NCBI GenBank assembly: GCA_934203105.1
Contig: CAKPYQ010000018.1
Span: 1-20,769, forward strand
Length of the DNA stretch: 20,769 bases
Direction of reading: 5' to 3'
DNA from: an uncultured Alphaproteobacteria bacterium
GTDB taxonomy: Bacteria > Pseudomonadota > Alphaproteobacteria > CAAHEQ01 > UBA3637
Shown here: piece by piece, positions 5,149 to 12,742 of the stretch
Layout of the letters: each line of letters starts with the position of its first letter
Position numbering within the stretch: position 1 is the stretch's first letter
The notes under the pieces: model-generated
Seen by the model: the letters and a program-made list of their open reading frames with translations, nothing else
Told to the model about the DNA's origin: nothing
Database searches by the model: none
Translations under genes and position numbers: made by a program

Positions 5149-7419
5149 TTATATGATAATATCGTGATCGATCGCGAACAAGCGTAACTTTTCGCGCAAC
5201 GAATGCGCCGGTATCGGCAAAATAGTTTGTAAATAATCCTGTACTTGGCGCGTATCCATACTTAAAACCATTGCTTTAATGGCGCCCAAAGACGCTGCAT
5301 TCATCGATAACTTTTTGAACCCCAAAGCCACCAAAACCATTGCTTCCAAAGGTTTGCCGGCCATTTCTCCGCATACCGAGCACGGCACTTGGTACGAATC
5401 GCACAAGCTGACAACTTGCTTTAATGTTCTAATCATCGGCGCCGATAAAACGTCATACCGTTCCCAAATCGTCGGGTCGCTTCGGTCGGTCGCAAATAAA
5501 AATTGCGATAAATCATTTGTCCCGATTGATAAAAAGTCCACCATCGGCAACAGCTCGTCCAACTGGAAAATCAAAGATGGAACTTCCAACATAGTGCCGA
5601 CGTAAACTTTGGACGGCAATATATGGCCTTTTTCTTTTTCTCGAGCCAACTCGATGTCCAATGTTTTTTTTGCTTCGACAAATTCGTTGATGTCCGTGAT
5701 CATCGGAAACATAACGTATAATTCTTTGCCGCCAACCGCACGAATAAACGCCCGCAACTGTTGCCGTAACAACGTCCGCCGATCCAACGTGATGCGGATA
5801 GAGCGCCACCCCATAGCCGGATTTTCTTCCGGTTTGTGTTGCAAGTACGGTAATACTTTATCCGATCCGATGTCAAGCGTTCGAAATACAACAGGTTTGC
5901 CGTCTGCATTTAAAATCGTGCGTTTATATATTTCGGTTTGTTTTTGCGTGTCCGGTAATTGAGCCGTCGACATAAACGGCAGTTCGGTACGATACAGCCC
6001 GATCCCGTCCGCAAATCCATCGCCTAATGAGAGCATATCCAAAGCCAATCCGGCATTGATGTTCAAAGAAACTTTAACGCCGTCCTTTGTTTGGCAGGGG
6101 ATATTTTTTAATTTTTCGTATTTGCGGCGAATGCGTTCGCGGCTTTCAATACGCTTTTTAAAATCCTTTAAAATGTCTTCAACCGGATTGATGTAAAGAT
6201 ATCCGTTGTCGCCATCCAAAGCAATCGTGTCGCCCGTCACAACCGAATCCACAATCCCTTTAATGCCGCCGATGACCGGAATATTCATCGCTTTTGCGAC
6301 GATGACGACGTGCATTGTCGGCGATCCTTCTTCCAACACAATGCCTTTTATTTTTTCTTTGTTGTAATCCAATAACTCCGCCGGCCCCATCGAATGCGCA
6401 ATTAAAATCGCATTATCCGGTAAATCTTTGTTCTTGGCTTTAATGTCTTTGCCGGCCAAGTGTTGCAACAGCCGATCCGCCAAATCCTGAAAATCATGAA
6501 TCCGCTCTTTTAAATACGGGTCTGTGATCATATTCATGCGTTCGGTCATATCGTCTGTGACTTTTTGAACAGCCCCTTCGGCCGTAAAGCCCGCATGAAT
6601 GTAATCCGTGATTTTGCGAATCCACCCTTTGTCCTTTGTGAACATTCGATACGTTTCAAAAATTTCGGCATTTTCATCGGACATATTCGCGTTGGCCAGC
6701 GTATCATTTAACGCTTTATCCATTTCGTTTAATGCTTGGGTCAGTTTGTCCAGCTCCAAAGCTTCGTTCTGTGTCGAAATTAAGTTTTTAACACGCGCCG
6801 TTCTGGAATGTACAAAAGCTGTTCCGATCGCCATACCCGATGTCAAACGGACGCCCTCTAACCGATAACGCGTATCTTTGTGCGCTTTGATGAAAGTGTT
6901 TTGCTGGGTTTGAAAATCAACAGAAGCAACAATTTGCGCTAATAACATTGCAACTGTTTCCAATGTTTCAATCTCGTCTTCCGAATAATCGTATTCCTGT
7001 TCGGTTTGAACCGCAATCACGCCCAACAGATTGCTGCCTTGTAACACCGGTACGCCCATCAGCGTTTGAAATAATTTTTCGCCCGTTTCCGGTTTGAATA
7101 CAAAACTGGGGTGATGAAACGCGTCTTTAAACGCCAAAGCCTTTTTTTGAACGGCAATTTCACCAATTAAACCTTCACCTAGACGCAGGCTGGTTTCGTG
7201 AACCGCCGATTGTTTTAACCCGTGAGTGGCAAACAATTCCAAAATGTCGCCGGGTTGCAGCAAATAAAAAGAGCAAACTTGTGTATGCATTTCATCGGCG
7301 ACGGCATCGACGATTTTATTTAATTTTTCTTGAACGCTGACATCTGACGACATAACTTGCCGCAACCGTTTCAGCAGTTTGCGAGAAGAGGAGGCCAAGA
7401 TGTTTTGTTCTTTTTCCAT
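5149..7419 (-). CDS. ptsP: Phosphoenolpyruvate-protein phosphotransferase of the nitrogen PTS (EI-Ntr)
   Basis: 756 residues from the ATG at 7419, matching the usual ~750. A GAF sensor domain (about 13-167) is followed by a PEP-utilising enzyme I module: phospho-histidine loop EEGSPTMH (363-370, His370), ADGIGLYRTELPF (471-482), FRTLDIGSDK (512-521), NPAMGWRSIR (533-542), GTMLEVPS (608-615), FLSIGTNDLSQF (629-640) and the active-site Cys683 in SVCGEMAG. It takes phosphate from PEP and passes it to NPr and EIIA-Ntr, a regulatory relay rather than sugar uptake. The frame extends to a TTG at 7473, but ATG 7419 has an AGGA Shine-Dalgarno 6 bases upstream and gives the usual N-terminus. It is the first gene of the four-gene operon. 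NPr and EIIA-Ntr are not in the window. Confidence 0.93.
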   Translation of the reverse strand: MEKEQNILASSSRKLLKRLRQVMSSDVSVQEKLNKIVDAVADEMHTQVCSFYLLQPGDILELFATHGLKQSAVHETSLRLGEGLIGEIAVQKKALAFKDAFHHPSFVFKPETGEKLFQTLMGVPVLQGSNLLGVIAVQTEQEYDYSEDEIETLETVAMLLAQIVASVDFQTQQNTFIKAHKDTRYRLEGVRLTSGMAIGTAFVHSRTARVKNLISTQNEALELDKLTQALNEMDKALNDTLANANMSDENAEIFETYRMFTKDKGWIRKITDYIHAGFTAEGAVQKVTDDMTERMNMITDPYLKERIHDFQDLADRLLQHLAGKDIKAKNKDLPDNAILIAHSMGPAELLDYNKEKIKGIVLEEGSPTMHVVIVAKAMNIPVIGGIKGIVDSVVTGDTIALDGDNGYLYINPVEDILKDFKKRIESRERIRRKYEKLKNIPCQTKDGVKVSLNINAGLALDMLSLGDGFADGIGLYRTELPFMSTAQLPDTQKQTEIYKRTILNADGKPVVFRTLDIGSDKVLPYLQHKPEENPAMGWRSIRITLDRRTLLRQQLRAFIRAVGGKELYVMFPMITDINEFVEAKKTLDIELAREKEKGHILPSKVYVGTMLEVPSLIFQLDELLPMVDFLSIGTNDLSQFLFATDRSDPTIWERYDVLSAPMIRTLKQVVSLCDSYQVPCSVCGEMAGKPLEAMVLVALGFKKLSMNAASLGAIKAMVLSMDTRQVQDYLQTILPIPAHSLREKLRLFAIDHDIII

Positions 7420-7491
7420 TTTACGTCCTGTCTTGTTTTTTCTTATTTTCGTCTTTTTTTTCGCGCGCGTCAAGTTTTTTTATAAACAAGC

Positions 7492-7519
7492 TTGACCTTT
7501 GCAACAAAGCATTTAAAAT
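7492..7519 (+). promoter_or_regulatory. Promoter for the cupin gene
   Basis: TTGACC (7492-7497), a 16-base spacer and TAAAAT (7514-7519) lie 38 bases before the ATG at 7558. On the opposite strand TTGACG (7473-7468) is a possible -35 for ptsP, but its -10 is weak. Confidence 0.55.
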
Positions 7520-7557
7520 AAAGGGCAGGTTTTAACAAAAACAAAAGGAAAAAACAA

Positions 7558-7920
7558 ATGGCTGTCACATATACAAAAGGACAAAAAGATACACGGCCTT
7601 GGGGTGATTGGGAAGTGTTGGACGTCGGCGAAAATTATATCGTCAAGCGTATTCGCGTTATGCCGGATAAAAAATTGTCGTTGCAAATGCACCATCATCG
7701 CAGCGAACATTGGATTATTGCGCAAGGGAAGGCAACGGTTACTTTGGACGATAAAATTTTTACGGCTCCGGCCAATACTCCGATTTTTATCGAGGTTGAA
7801 CAAAAACATCGTATTGCAAATGAAACGAACGCTCCGGTTATTTTTATCGAAGTTCAAACAGGGGATACTTTGGACGAAAGCGACATCGTGCGTTTTGAAG
7901 ACGCATACGGTCGGGTTTAA
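7558..7920 (+). CDS. Cupin-domain protein, type II phosphomannose isomerase-like
   Basis: 120 residues forming one cupin. TRPWGDWEVLD (about 12-22) is the typical start of the C-terminal isomerase domain of bifunctional ManC/AlgA enzymes. The metal site is in LQMHHHRSEHWIIAQGKA (His44-46, Glu50 and His51), and a second-motif histidine follows in the EQKHRI region; the C-terminus is DIVRFEDAYGR. The family interconverts mannose 6-phosphate and fructose 6-phosphate, here as a free-standing domain without the guanylyltransferase half. An AAGGA Shine-Dalgarno precedes the start. It is divergent from ptsP and converges with the VirB8-like gene, with only 6 bases between the stops. As lone cupins vary in function, 'isomerase' is probable rather than proven. 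Confidence 0.8.
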   Translation: MAVTYTKGQKDTRPWGDWEVLDVGENYIVKRIRVMPDKKLSLQMHHHRSEHWIIAQGKATVTLDDKIFTAPANTPIFIEVEQKHRIANETNAPVIFIEVQTGDTLDESDIVRFEDAYGRV

Positions 7921-7926
7921 ATTTCT

Positions 7927-8784
7927 TTATTCCAAAATCAAATCGACATTTTCCCACATATTATTTGGGTGCAGCTCTTGTTGCATCAATTGGATAGAGT
8001 TGACCAAGAAATAATAAGGGTTAATGTTTTGGCGGATTTGTTCTTCACTGATCGTGGCCTTGTCAATTAGCAACGTCACGTCCATATAGGCTTTGTAGCG
8101 CTTTACGGTTGTTGCCGTATCGCGCATACAGGTTAAGCATTCTTTTGTCTTGTCGCGGCAGGGGCATTTTTGTGCGCCGTAACCGCTTTCATTTAATGTG
8201 AAAACATCAAAGATGACTTCATAAAAACCGCTACCATTTAAGTTTTTAATCGAATAAATGTATATTTCTTGGGTTAAGCCGCGCGCTTGTTTGGCCAAAG
8301 CTTCCTCGGCTTCCTTTTGAAAGTCTTCATATAATTTTGGGGCGTAAGCCGCAACTTTTCCCCGCGTTCCCCATCGCAACAGCATTTCCGGTCCGTTCGA
8401 TGTCATTTGATAACGTTGATTTAAATAATCGGAAATTAAGTTTTGAAATAACAAATCGTTCAAGCCTAAATACCGGAACGGTTTTTCAACCGGCTTTAAT
8501 TCTTTGTTGTAGTAATCCAAGTTATATAAGAATGTGTCTTGACGGTTGGGAACGTCCACCAAAGTTTCTATTTGCTTGGCGTTGCGGATATAAAAAAAGC
8601 ATAAAGCAAAGTTTAATGTTAAGCTTAATAAAGTCGCAATCACAAAAAATCGTGATGTTTTTAAATACCGCCGTTCAGGCAATGCGGCAACGTGCAAACG
8701 TTCCGGATATGCTTCCAAATGATCGTTTGACGCTTCTTGACGATACACCAAAAACGACAATACTTTTTGAATGAACGGCGACAT
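7927..8784 (-). CDS. VirB8-like inner-membrane protein (tentative)
   Basis: 285 residues. A cytoplasmic N-terminus (1-44) precedes one transmembrane helix (about 46-66), then a ~215-residue periplasmic domain with the alpha-then-beta pattern of VirB8/TrbF proteins: LLFQNLISDYLNQRYQ (111-126), strands such as IYIYSIK (174-180) and FYEVIFDVF (187-195), YKAYMDVTLLI (230-240) and NINPYYFLVNSIQL (253-266), resembling the NP-x-G-F-x-V-x-x-Y end of VirB8. An unusual loop holds four cysteines (207, 209, 216, 219; CxC-x6-CxxC). No other type IV secretion gene is nearby, so it is an orphan. The start has AAGGAG 7 bases upstream. Family assignment rests on topology and weak motif likeness; an unrelated NTF2-fold protein is possible. 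Confidence 0.5.
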   Translation of the reverse strand: MSPFIQKVLSFLVYRQEASNDHLEAYPERLHVAALPERRYLKTSRFFVIATLLSLTLNFALCFFYIRNAKQIETLVDVPNRQDTFLYNLDYYNKELKPVEKPFRYLGLNDLLFQNLISDYLNQRYQMTSNGPEMLLRWGTRGKVAAYAPKLYEDFQKEAEEALAKQARGLTQEIYIYSIKNLNGSGFYEVIFDVFTLNESGYGAQKCPCRDKTKECLTCMRDTATTVKRYKAYMDVTLLIDKATISEEQIRQNINPYYFLVNSIQLMQQELHPNNMWENVDLILE

Positions 8785-8858
8785 TTATATTCTCCTTGAA
8801 CTATATTGAAGATTATATTAGCAAAGCCCGCCGTAAAAAACAAGAAAAAATTTTTTTG

Positions 8859-8887
8859 TTGCACAAAAGAATATTTGTGTATATGCT
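8859..8887 (+). promoter_or_regulatory. Promoter for dgkA
   Basis: TTGCAC (8859-8864), a 17-base spacer and TATGCT (8882-8887) lie 25 bases upstream of the dgkA ATG at 8913. Confidence 0.5.
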
Positions 8888-8912
8888 GGTGGCAAAAAAA
8901 AGAGGTCCGTAA

Positions 8913-9281
8913 ATGAAATCAAACGCAACCGGAATTATTCGAATTTTAAAAGCTTTTACTTATTCTTTTGACGGCTTTGTGTCCGCTTTTAAAAGCGAGG
9001 CTGCTTTTCGTCAAGATATTTTGTTTTGCATTATTGCCGGCATATTGGCTTTTATCATGGAAGCAACGGCGATGCAACGTGTGGCGATGATTTGCGCATT
9101 GTTGTTTATTTTGTTTATGGAGTTGGTCAATACGGCAATAGAAGCGCTCGTCGATCGCATTTCGGACGATTATCATATCTTGTCCAAAAAAGCAAAAGAT
9201 ATTGGCTCTTTGCTGGTTTTATTGGCTTTTATTCAAACATTTATCGTCTTTGGAACAGTTATCTATTGTAACTATTTTTAA
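8913..9281 (+). CDS. dgkA: Diacylglycerol kinase
   Basis: 122 residues, as expected for the small integral-membrane DgkA trimer. It phosphorylates diacylglycerol to phosphatidic acid, recycling lipid left over from envelope glycan synthesis. The signature is clear: amphipathic N-terminus with KAFTYSFDGFVSAFKSEAAF (13-32), three membrane helices (about 35-50, 54-72, 97-118), and the catalytic stretch MELVNTAIEALVDR (69-82) with Glu70, Asn73 and Glu77, followed by KKAKDIGS (92-99). A GAGG Shine-Dalgarno precedes the ATG. It is monocistronic: the next plus-strand gene starts 211 bases later with its own upstream region. Confidence 0.95.
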   Translation: MKSNATGIIRILKAFTYSFDGFVSAFKSEAAFRQDILFCIIAGILAFIMEATAMQRVAMICALLFILFMELVNTAIEALVDRISDDYHILSKKAKDIGSLLVLLAFIQTFIVFGTVIYCNYF

Positions 9282-9338
9282 AATAAAACGGGGAGAATGA
9301 AAAACATATTTTCTTTTAAGCCAACGCTTCGTTGTTCT

Positions 9339-9417
9339 GTGTTGATTTTTGTGTTGGGCAAAACGGACAAAGCCTTTGCCATACGATAAGCAATAGCTGC
9401 TTTTAAAAAATCAACAC
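9339..9417. repeat. 12-bp inverted repeat between dgkA and the OmpA-like gene
   Basis: gtgttgattttt (9339-9350) is the exact inverse complement of aaaaatcaacac (9406-9417), separated by 55 bases. Just after it, aaagtcaacttt (9419-9430) is an imperfect palindrome. A TATATA at 9451-9456 could be the -10 of the next gene. The rest of 9282-9492 shows no convincing gene. Confidence 0.5.
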
Positions 9418-9492
9418 TAAAGTCAACTTTAATTTTTTTATTTTGCGCCCTATATAGCTTTGTACAGAGAGTGAGGGAAAGGAAAGGCAAAA

Positions 9493-9924
9493 ATGAAAAA
9501 ACTTTATTTAATGACGTTGGCGGGACTGGGTGTATTAGCTTTGGCCGGTTGTGCAGGCAAATCCAATCCGTGTTGCGACAGAATGAGCGATGAGTATCGT
9601 CCCGTTGTGCACTTTGCTTTTGACAGCGCAGCATTGACTTCCGAAAGTCAACGCGTTTTACAGCAAGCTGTTGAAAAAATCGAAAAATGCCCCAAGTTGA
9701 TGATCAATATTGCGGGATATACAGACAACACCGGAACACCGGTATATAATATGAAGTTGGGTAAAGAACGCGCATTGGCTGTTCAATCATATTTGATGGG
9801 TCAAGGCATTTCGGCGCATCGTTTCCGCATCGCAACCATGGGTGAAAATGATCCGGTCGCGTGCAATGGCACAGAAGACGGCAGAGCGCAAAACCGTCGT
9901 GCAGTTATCCATTTTACACGATAA
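9493..9924 (+). CDS. OmpA/Pal-family peptidoglycan-binding lipoprotein
   Basis: 143 residues. The signal peptide ends in lipobox LAGC, so Cys20 is the acylated residue; Gly/Lys after it suggests the outer membrane. Residues 37-143 are an OmpA-like domain: VHFAFDSAAL (39-48), IAGYTDNTGTPVYN (73-86), LGKERA (89-94), YLMGQGI (100-106) and GRAQNRR (130-136). Asp78 and Arg93 correspond to the diaminopimelate-binding pair of Pal and OmpA, so it should tether the outer membrane to the wall. Extra cysteines (27, 28, 66, 124) are unusual for Pal. It is not beside tolB or ybgF, so calling it Pal itself would be unsafe. AAGGAAAGG before the ATG is a good Shine-Dalgarno. Confidence 0.88.
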   Translation: MKKLYLMTLAGLGVLALAGCAGKSNPCCDRMSDEYRPVVHFAFDSAALTSESQRVLQQAVEKIEKCPKLMINIAGYTDNTGTPVYNMKLGKERALAVQSYLMGQGISAHRFRIATMGENDPVACNGTEDGRAQNRRAVIHFTR

Positions 9925-9980
9925 AATGTTTGCCCATAAATAAGGGGACACAAAAAAACTTTATCCGGCGGGATAAAAAC

Positions 9981-10008
9981 AGCGCCTTTGATATTGGTCA
10001 AAGGCGCT
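9981..10008 (-). terminator. Intrinsic terminator of the TPR lipoprotein gene (possibly bidirectional)
   Basis: An 11-bp stem AGCGCCTTTGA/TCAAAGGCGCT with a 6-base loop is followed on the minus strand by GTTTTTAT. On the plus strand the trailing sequence ctgactttta is weaker, but it may also end the OmpA-like transcript. A small hairpin tttatcc/ggataaa (9960-9977) adjoins it. Confidence 0.8.
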
Positions 10009-10013
10009 GACTT

Positions 10014-11822
10014 TTACTTTAAACCCATTTTAATTTTTTCTTCTAATTGAGCTTGTAAATCGGGCGTTAAGCCTTCTTTTAAACTGGCGGCATGCGCCCA
10101 TTGGAAACGCGCTTCTCTGAAACGTCCCAATCGCCAATAAACGTCACCTAAATGACTGTTTAAAACGGCGTTTCCGGCTTCCAGTGTGACGGCACGTTCC
10201 AAAATCGGCAACGCTCTGTCATAATCGCCCATCAAGTAATAGGCCCAGCCCAAAGAATCCAAAATACTGCCGTCATTCGGCGCTTTGGCAACTGCCTTTT
10301 GGATCATTTCCAACGCCATGGGGATATTTTCGTTTTGCTCCAACCACAAATAGCCGGCATAGTTTAAATAAAGCGGATTTTCCGGATCTAATTTTAAAGC
10401 TTGTTCGAACAAAGCAATCGCTTCCTTTTTTTCGCCCAAGGCTTCCTTACACACTCCTTGATAAAAATAAATTGGAGCTGTTTGCTTGTCGTAAGGGTTT
10501 GTTAATGCTTTGGCGTTTTGATAAGCCTCGAATGCTTTTTTATAATCGCCTTCTTCGCGATAGGCATCGCCCAATGTCATATGAAACAAAGCCGCTTTCG
10601 GATATACTTTGATCAATGCGTTTAAGCTTTGAATAGCGCTTTTTATTTGCTTTGTTTTGATTTGGTTGATGATGGCGCGCATTTGAACCGACAGGAAAAT
10701 GTTTTGATCGGGTTTGACCGTCGCGTACAAAGCATTTGCTTGATCCAGCAATTGCAATTCTTCCAAAACTTCACCCATGAACAGCTGGGTAATTGATGAA
10801 TTCGGATTTAAATACAGCGCTAAGTTTGCAAAAAACAACGATAAATCCAAGTTCGCGGATTGGCCCATAGCGCTGGCGATATCGAAAAAGACCCACGAAA
10901 TCCCCTGTATTGGCGTGCGAACACGCTCTCCGTCACCGGGGGAGGTCATCATTTCTTTTGAAATAAAGCTTTCGTCGGACAAGGTCGCGTATTGCAAAGC
11001 AAAGGATTTTTTGTCGGTCAAAGCGTGGGTGCGGGTTTCAAAGTCCTTTAATAACAACAAGACGCGCACGTTTTTTGTTTCGTTGCGTTTCATCAGTTCT
11101 CCATAGCTTTGTGCTGCGGCTTGCGTTTGTCCGAAATAATCCAAAATCAGCGCGCGATGTAAAAGATAGGCGGCTTGTAAATTTTCTTCTCCCTTTAAAG
11201 CGTCCAGCGTTTTTAATGCTTGATCTTTATCATTTAATCCGGTATAAATCCACGCTTTTAATAAAGGCGATAAAAAGCTTTGATATGAACTTTTGGCTTT
11301 ATCAACGGTTTGCAGTGCGCTTTGAAAATCTTGTGATCGTACATTTTCGGATAAGATAACCATTAAAGGCAACAATTCATTCGGTGCATCGTCCAATACT
11401 TGATAGGCATAAGGCAACGCTTGATCAACTCGGCCGGATAAGACAAAGTAAAGGTACAGGTTTTCTTTGACTTCTTTGTTTTGCGGATCTGTTTTTAACA
11501 CTTTTGCATACGCGTCGGCGGCGGTTTTAAAGTCACGATGATTTTTTGCATAAGTACCAACCAAAAATGCGGTCAGGTCGGCTTCTTTTGGAACATCTCT
11601 GACCGGTCGCGCGGCAAAGTAAGCTTCGACAATTGAATCATAATCAATTTCTTCGGGGGCAGCTGCTGCTTGTTCCAACTTTTCGGGGGCCGGTTTATCT
11701 TTGTTGCACGAGGAGGGCAACGTCAAATAAACACACGCCGACAAAAAGACGCATAAAATGCTCCATAAAATAATCGTTCTTTTTTTCATTTTTTTGCTCA
11801 TTTTTTTATTTAAGACTCGCAT
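10014..11822 (-). CDS. TPR-repeat lipoprotein
   Basis: 602 residues from the ATG at 11822. A basic N-terminus and hydrophobic stretch end in LSAC (27-30), a lipobox, so Cys30 is probably acylated. The rest is helical tetratricopeptide repeats, clearest at the C-terminal end (for example DSLGWAYYLMGDYDRALPIL and HLGDVYWRLGRFREARFQW), with N-terminal units such as AFLVGTYAKNHRDFKTAADAY. Such repeats are protein-binding scaffolds. Related proteins with the same C-terminal signature occur widely in Alphaproteobacteria; the partner is unknown. The frame is open up to 11891, but a TATACT -10-like box at 11846-11841 would lie inside the longer version, and TTGGAAAAA precedes ATG 11822. Starts at 11801 or 11789 also keep the lipobox. 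It is divergent from the glycosylase gene. Confidence 0.8.
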   Translation of the reverse strand: MRVLNKKMSKKMKKRTIILWSILCVFLSACVYLTLPSSCNKDKPAPEKLEQAAAAPEEIDYDSIVEAYFAARPVRDVPKEADLTAFLVGTYAKNHRDFKTAADAYAKVLKTDPQNKEVKENLYLYFVLSGRVDQALPYAYQVLDDAPNELLPLMVILSENVRSQDFQSALQTVDKAKSSYQSFLSPLLKAWIYTGLNDKDQALKTLDALKGEENLQAAYLLHRALILDYFGQTQAAAQSYGELMKRNETKNVRVLLLLKDFETRTHALTDKKSFALQYATLSDESFISKEMMTSPGDGERVRTPIQGISWVFFDIASAMGQSANLDLSLFFANLALYLNPNSSITQLFMGEVLEELQLLDQANALYATVKPDQNIFLSVQMRAIINQIKTKQIKSAIQSLNALIKVYPKAALFHMTLGDAYREEGDYKKAFEAYQNAKALTNPYDKQTAPIYFYQGVCKEALGEKKEAIALFEQALKLDPENPLYLNYAGYLWLEQNENIPMALEMIQKAVAKAPNDGSILDSLGWAYYLMGDYDRALPILERAVTLEAGNAVLNSHLGDVYWRLGRFREARFQWAHAASLKEGLTPDLQAQLEEKIKMGLK

Positions 11823-11885
11823 TTTTTCCAAATCTAATGTAGTATAGAGTAAAAACAAAGTTTTGAAAAGTATTTTAGCAAAAAG

Positions 11886-12698
11886 ATGCAAACAAAAAAA
11901 GAAATTTTAAATTGGTATATAACGGCAGGTGTGACAGAGGCCATAGGTCAAACACCGCAAAACCGATTTAGCCCAAAGCCGGAGGCGGTTTTGTTGAAAA
12001 AAGAATTGCCGCCTCCGCCTTATAGGGCAGAGCCGGTGCAAGAAGTTACAATGCCTGCAGATAACTTGTTGCAAAGCGCGTCGGCAGCGGCGGCCAAGGC
12101 ACAGACTTTGGACGAATTAAAGGCTGCTTTAATGGCTTTTGACGGGTGTGCTTTGAAAAAAACAGCGAAAAATACGGTTTTCGGGCAAGGCAACCCTCAT
12201 GCGGAGGTGATGTTTATCGGCGAAGCGCCGGGTGCTGATGAAGATCGTTTAGGATTGCCTTTTGTCGGGGCAAGCGGCCATTTGTTGGATAAGATGATGT
12301 TAGCAATCGGTCTGTCACGTCAAACGAATGCTTATATTTCAAACATTATTCCGTGGCGTCCGCCCGGAAACAGAAATCCGTCCAGCGTGGAAATTGCTTT
12401 GTGTATGCCGTTTATTCAACGTCATATCGAGTTGGTTGCCCCAAAAATTATTATTACATTAGGCAGTACGTCCTTTACGTCGTTGATTGCAAATGGCGAA
12501 ACAATCAGTAAAGCGCGCGGAAATTGGCATACTTATCAAAGCGCCGGATTGGTCGCGCCGGTTTTGGTTATGCCTGTTTTTCATCCTGCATTTTTATTGC
12601 GAACACCGGCACAAAAGAAATCCGCATGGCGTGACTTTTTGAACATTGCTGAAAAATTAAAAGAATTAAATCAAAGCAATGATGAAAAAAGCGCTTGA
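11886..12698 (+). CDS. Uracil-DNA glycosylase, family 4-like
   Basis: 270 residues. It removes uracil from DNA in base-excision repair. The N-terminus (WYITAGVTEAIG, 10-21) and a proline-rich linker (40-57) precede the catalytic domain (about 75-260): FDGCALKKTAKNTVF (85-99), motif A GEAPGADEDRLGLPFVG (112-128), NIIPWRPPGNRNPS (153-166) and motif B VFHPAFLLR (231-239). Only two cysteines (88 and 173) are in the domain, whereas the archetypal family 4 enzymes use four for a 4Fe-4S cluster, so the cluster may be absent or differ. It is divergent from the TPR gene and 44 bases before the M23 peptidase gene. The Shine-Dalgarno is weak; the start is chosen because the N-terminal motif is typical. 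Confidence 0.88.
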   Translation: MQTKKEILNWYITAGVTEAIGQTPQNRFSPKPEAVLLKKELPPPPYRAEPVQEVTMPADNLLQSASAAAAKAQTLDELKAALMAFDGCALKKTAKNTVFGQGNPHAEVMFIGEAPGADEDRLGLPFVGASGHLLDKMMLAIGLSRQTNAYISNIIPWRPPGNRNPSSVEIALCMPFIQRHIELVAPKIIITLGSTSFTSLIANGETISKARGNWHTYQSAGLVAPVLVMPVFHPAFLLRTPAQKKSAWRDFLNIAEKLKELNQSNDEKSA

Positions 12699-12742
12699 CT
12701 TTTTAATCAAAAAAAAGCACTCTGTTAAAAAACAGGTGATAA

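Noticed and set aside
7420..7473. N-terminal extension of ptsP to a TTG start
   Set aside because: It would add 18 very basic residues without a Shine-Dalgarno; the internal ATG at 7419 has AGGA upstream and the usual length.
9297..9389. 30-codon plus-strand ORF after dgkA
   Set aside because: GGGGAG lies only one base before the ATG, too close to work, and the peptide has no recognisable feature; it spans one arm of an inverted repeat.
11823..11891. 23-residue N-terminal extension of the TPR lipoprotein
   Set aside because: It places a -10-like TATACT inside the coding region, overlaps the divergent gene start and would bury the lipoprotein signal peptide.
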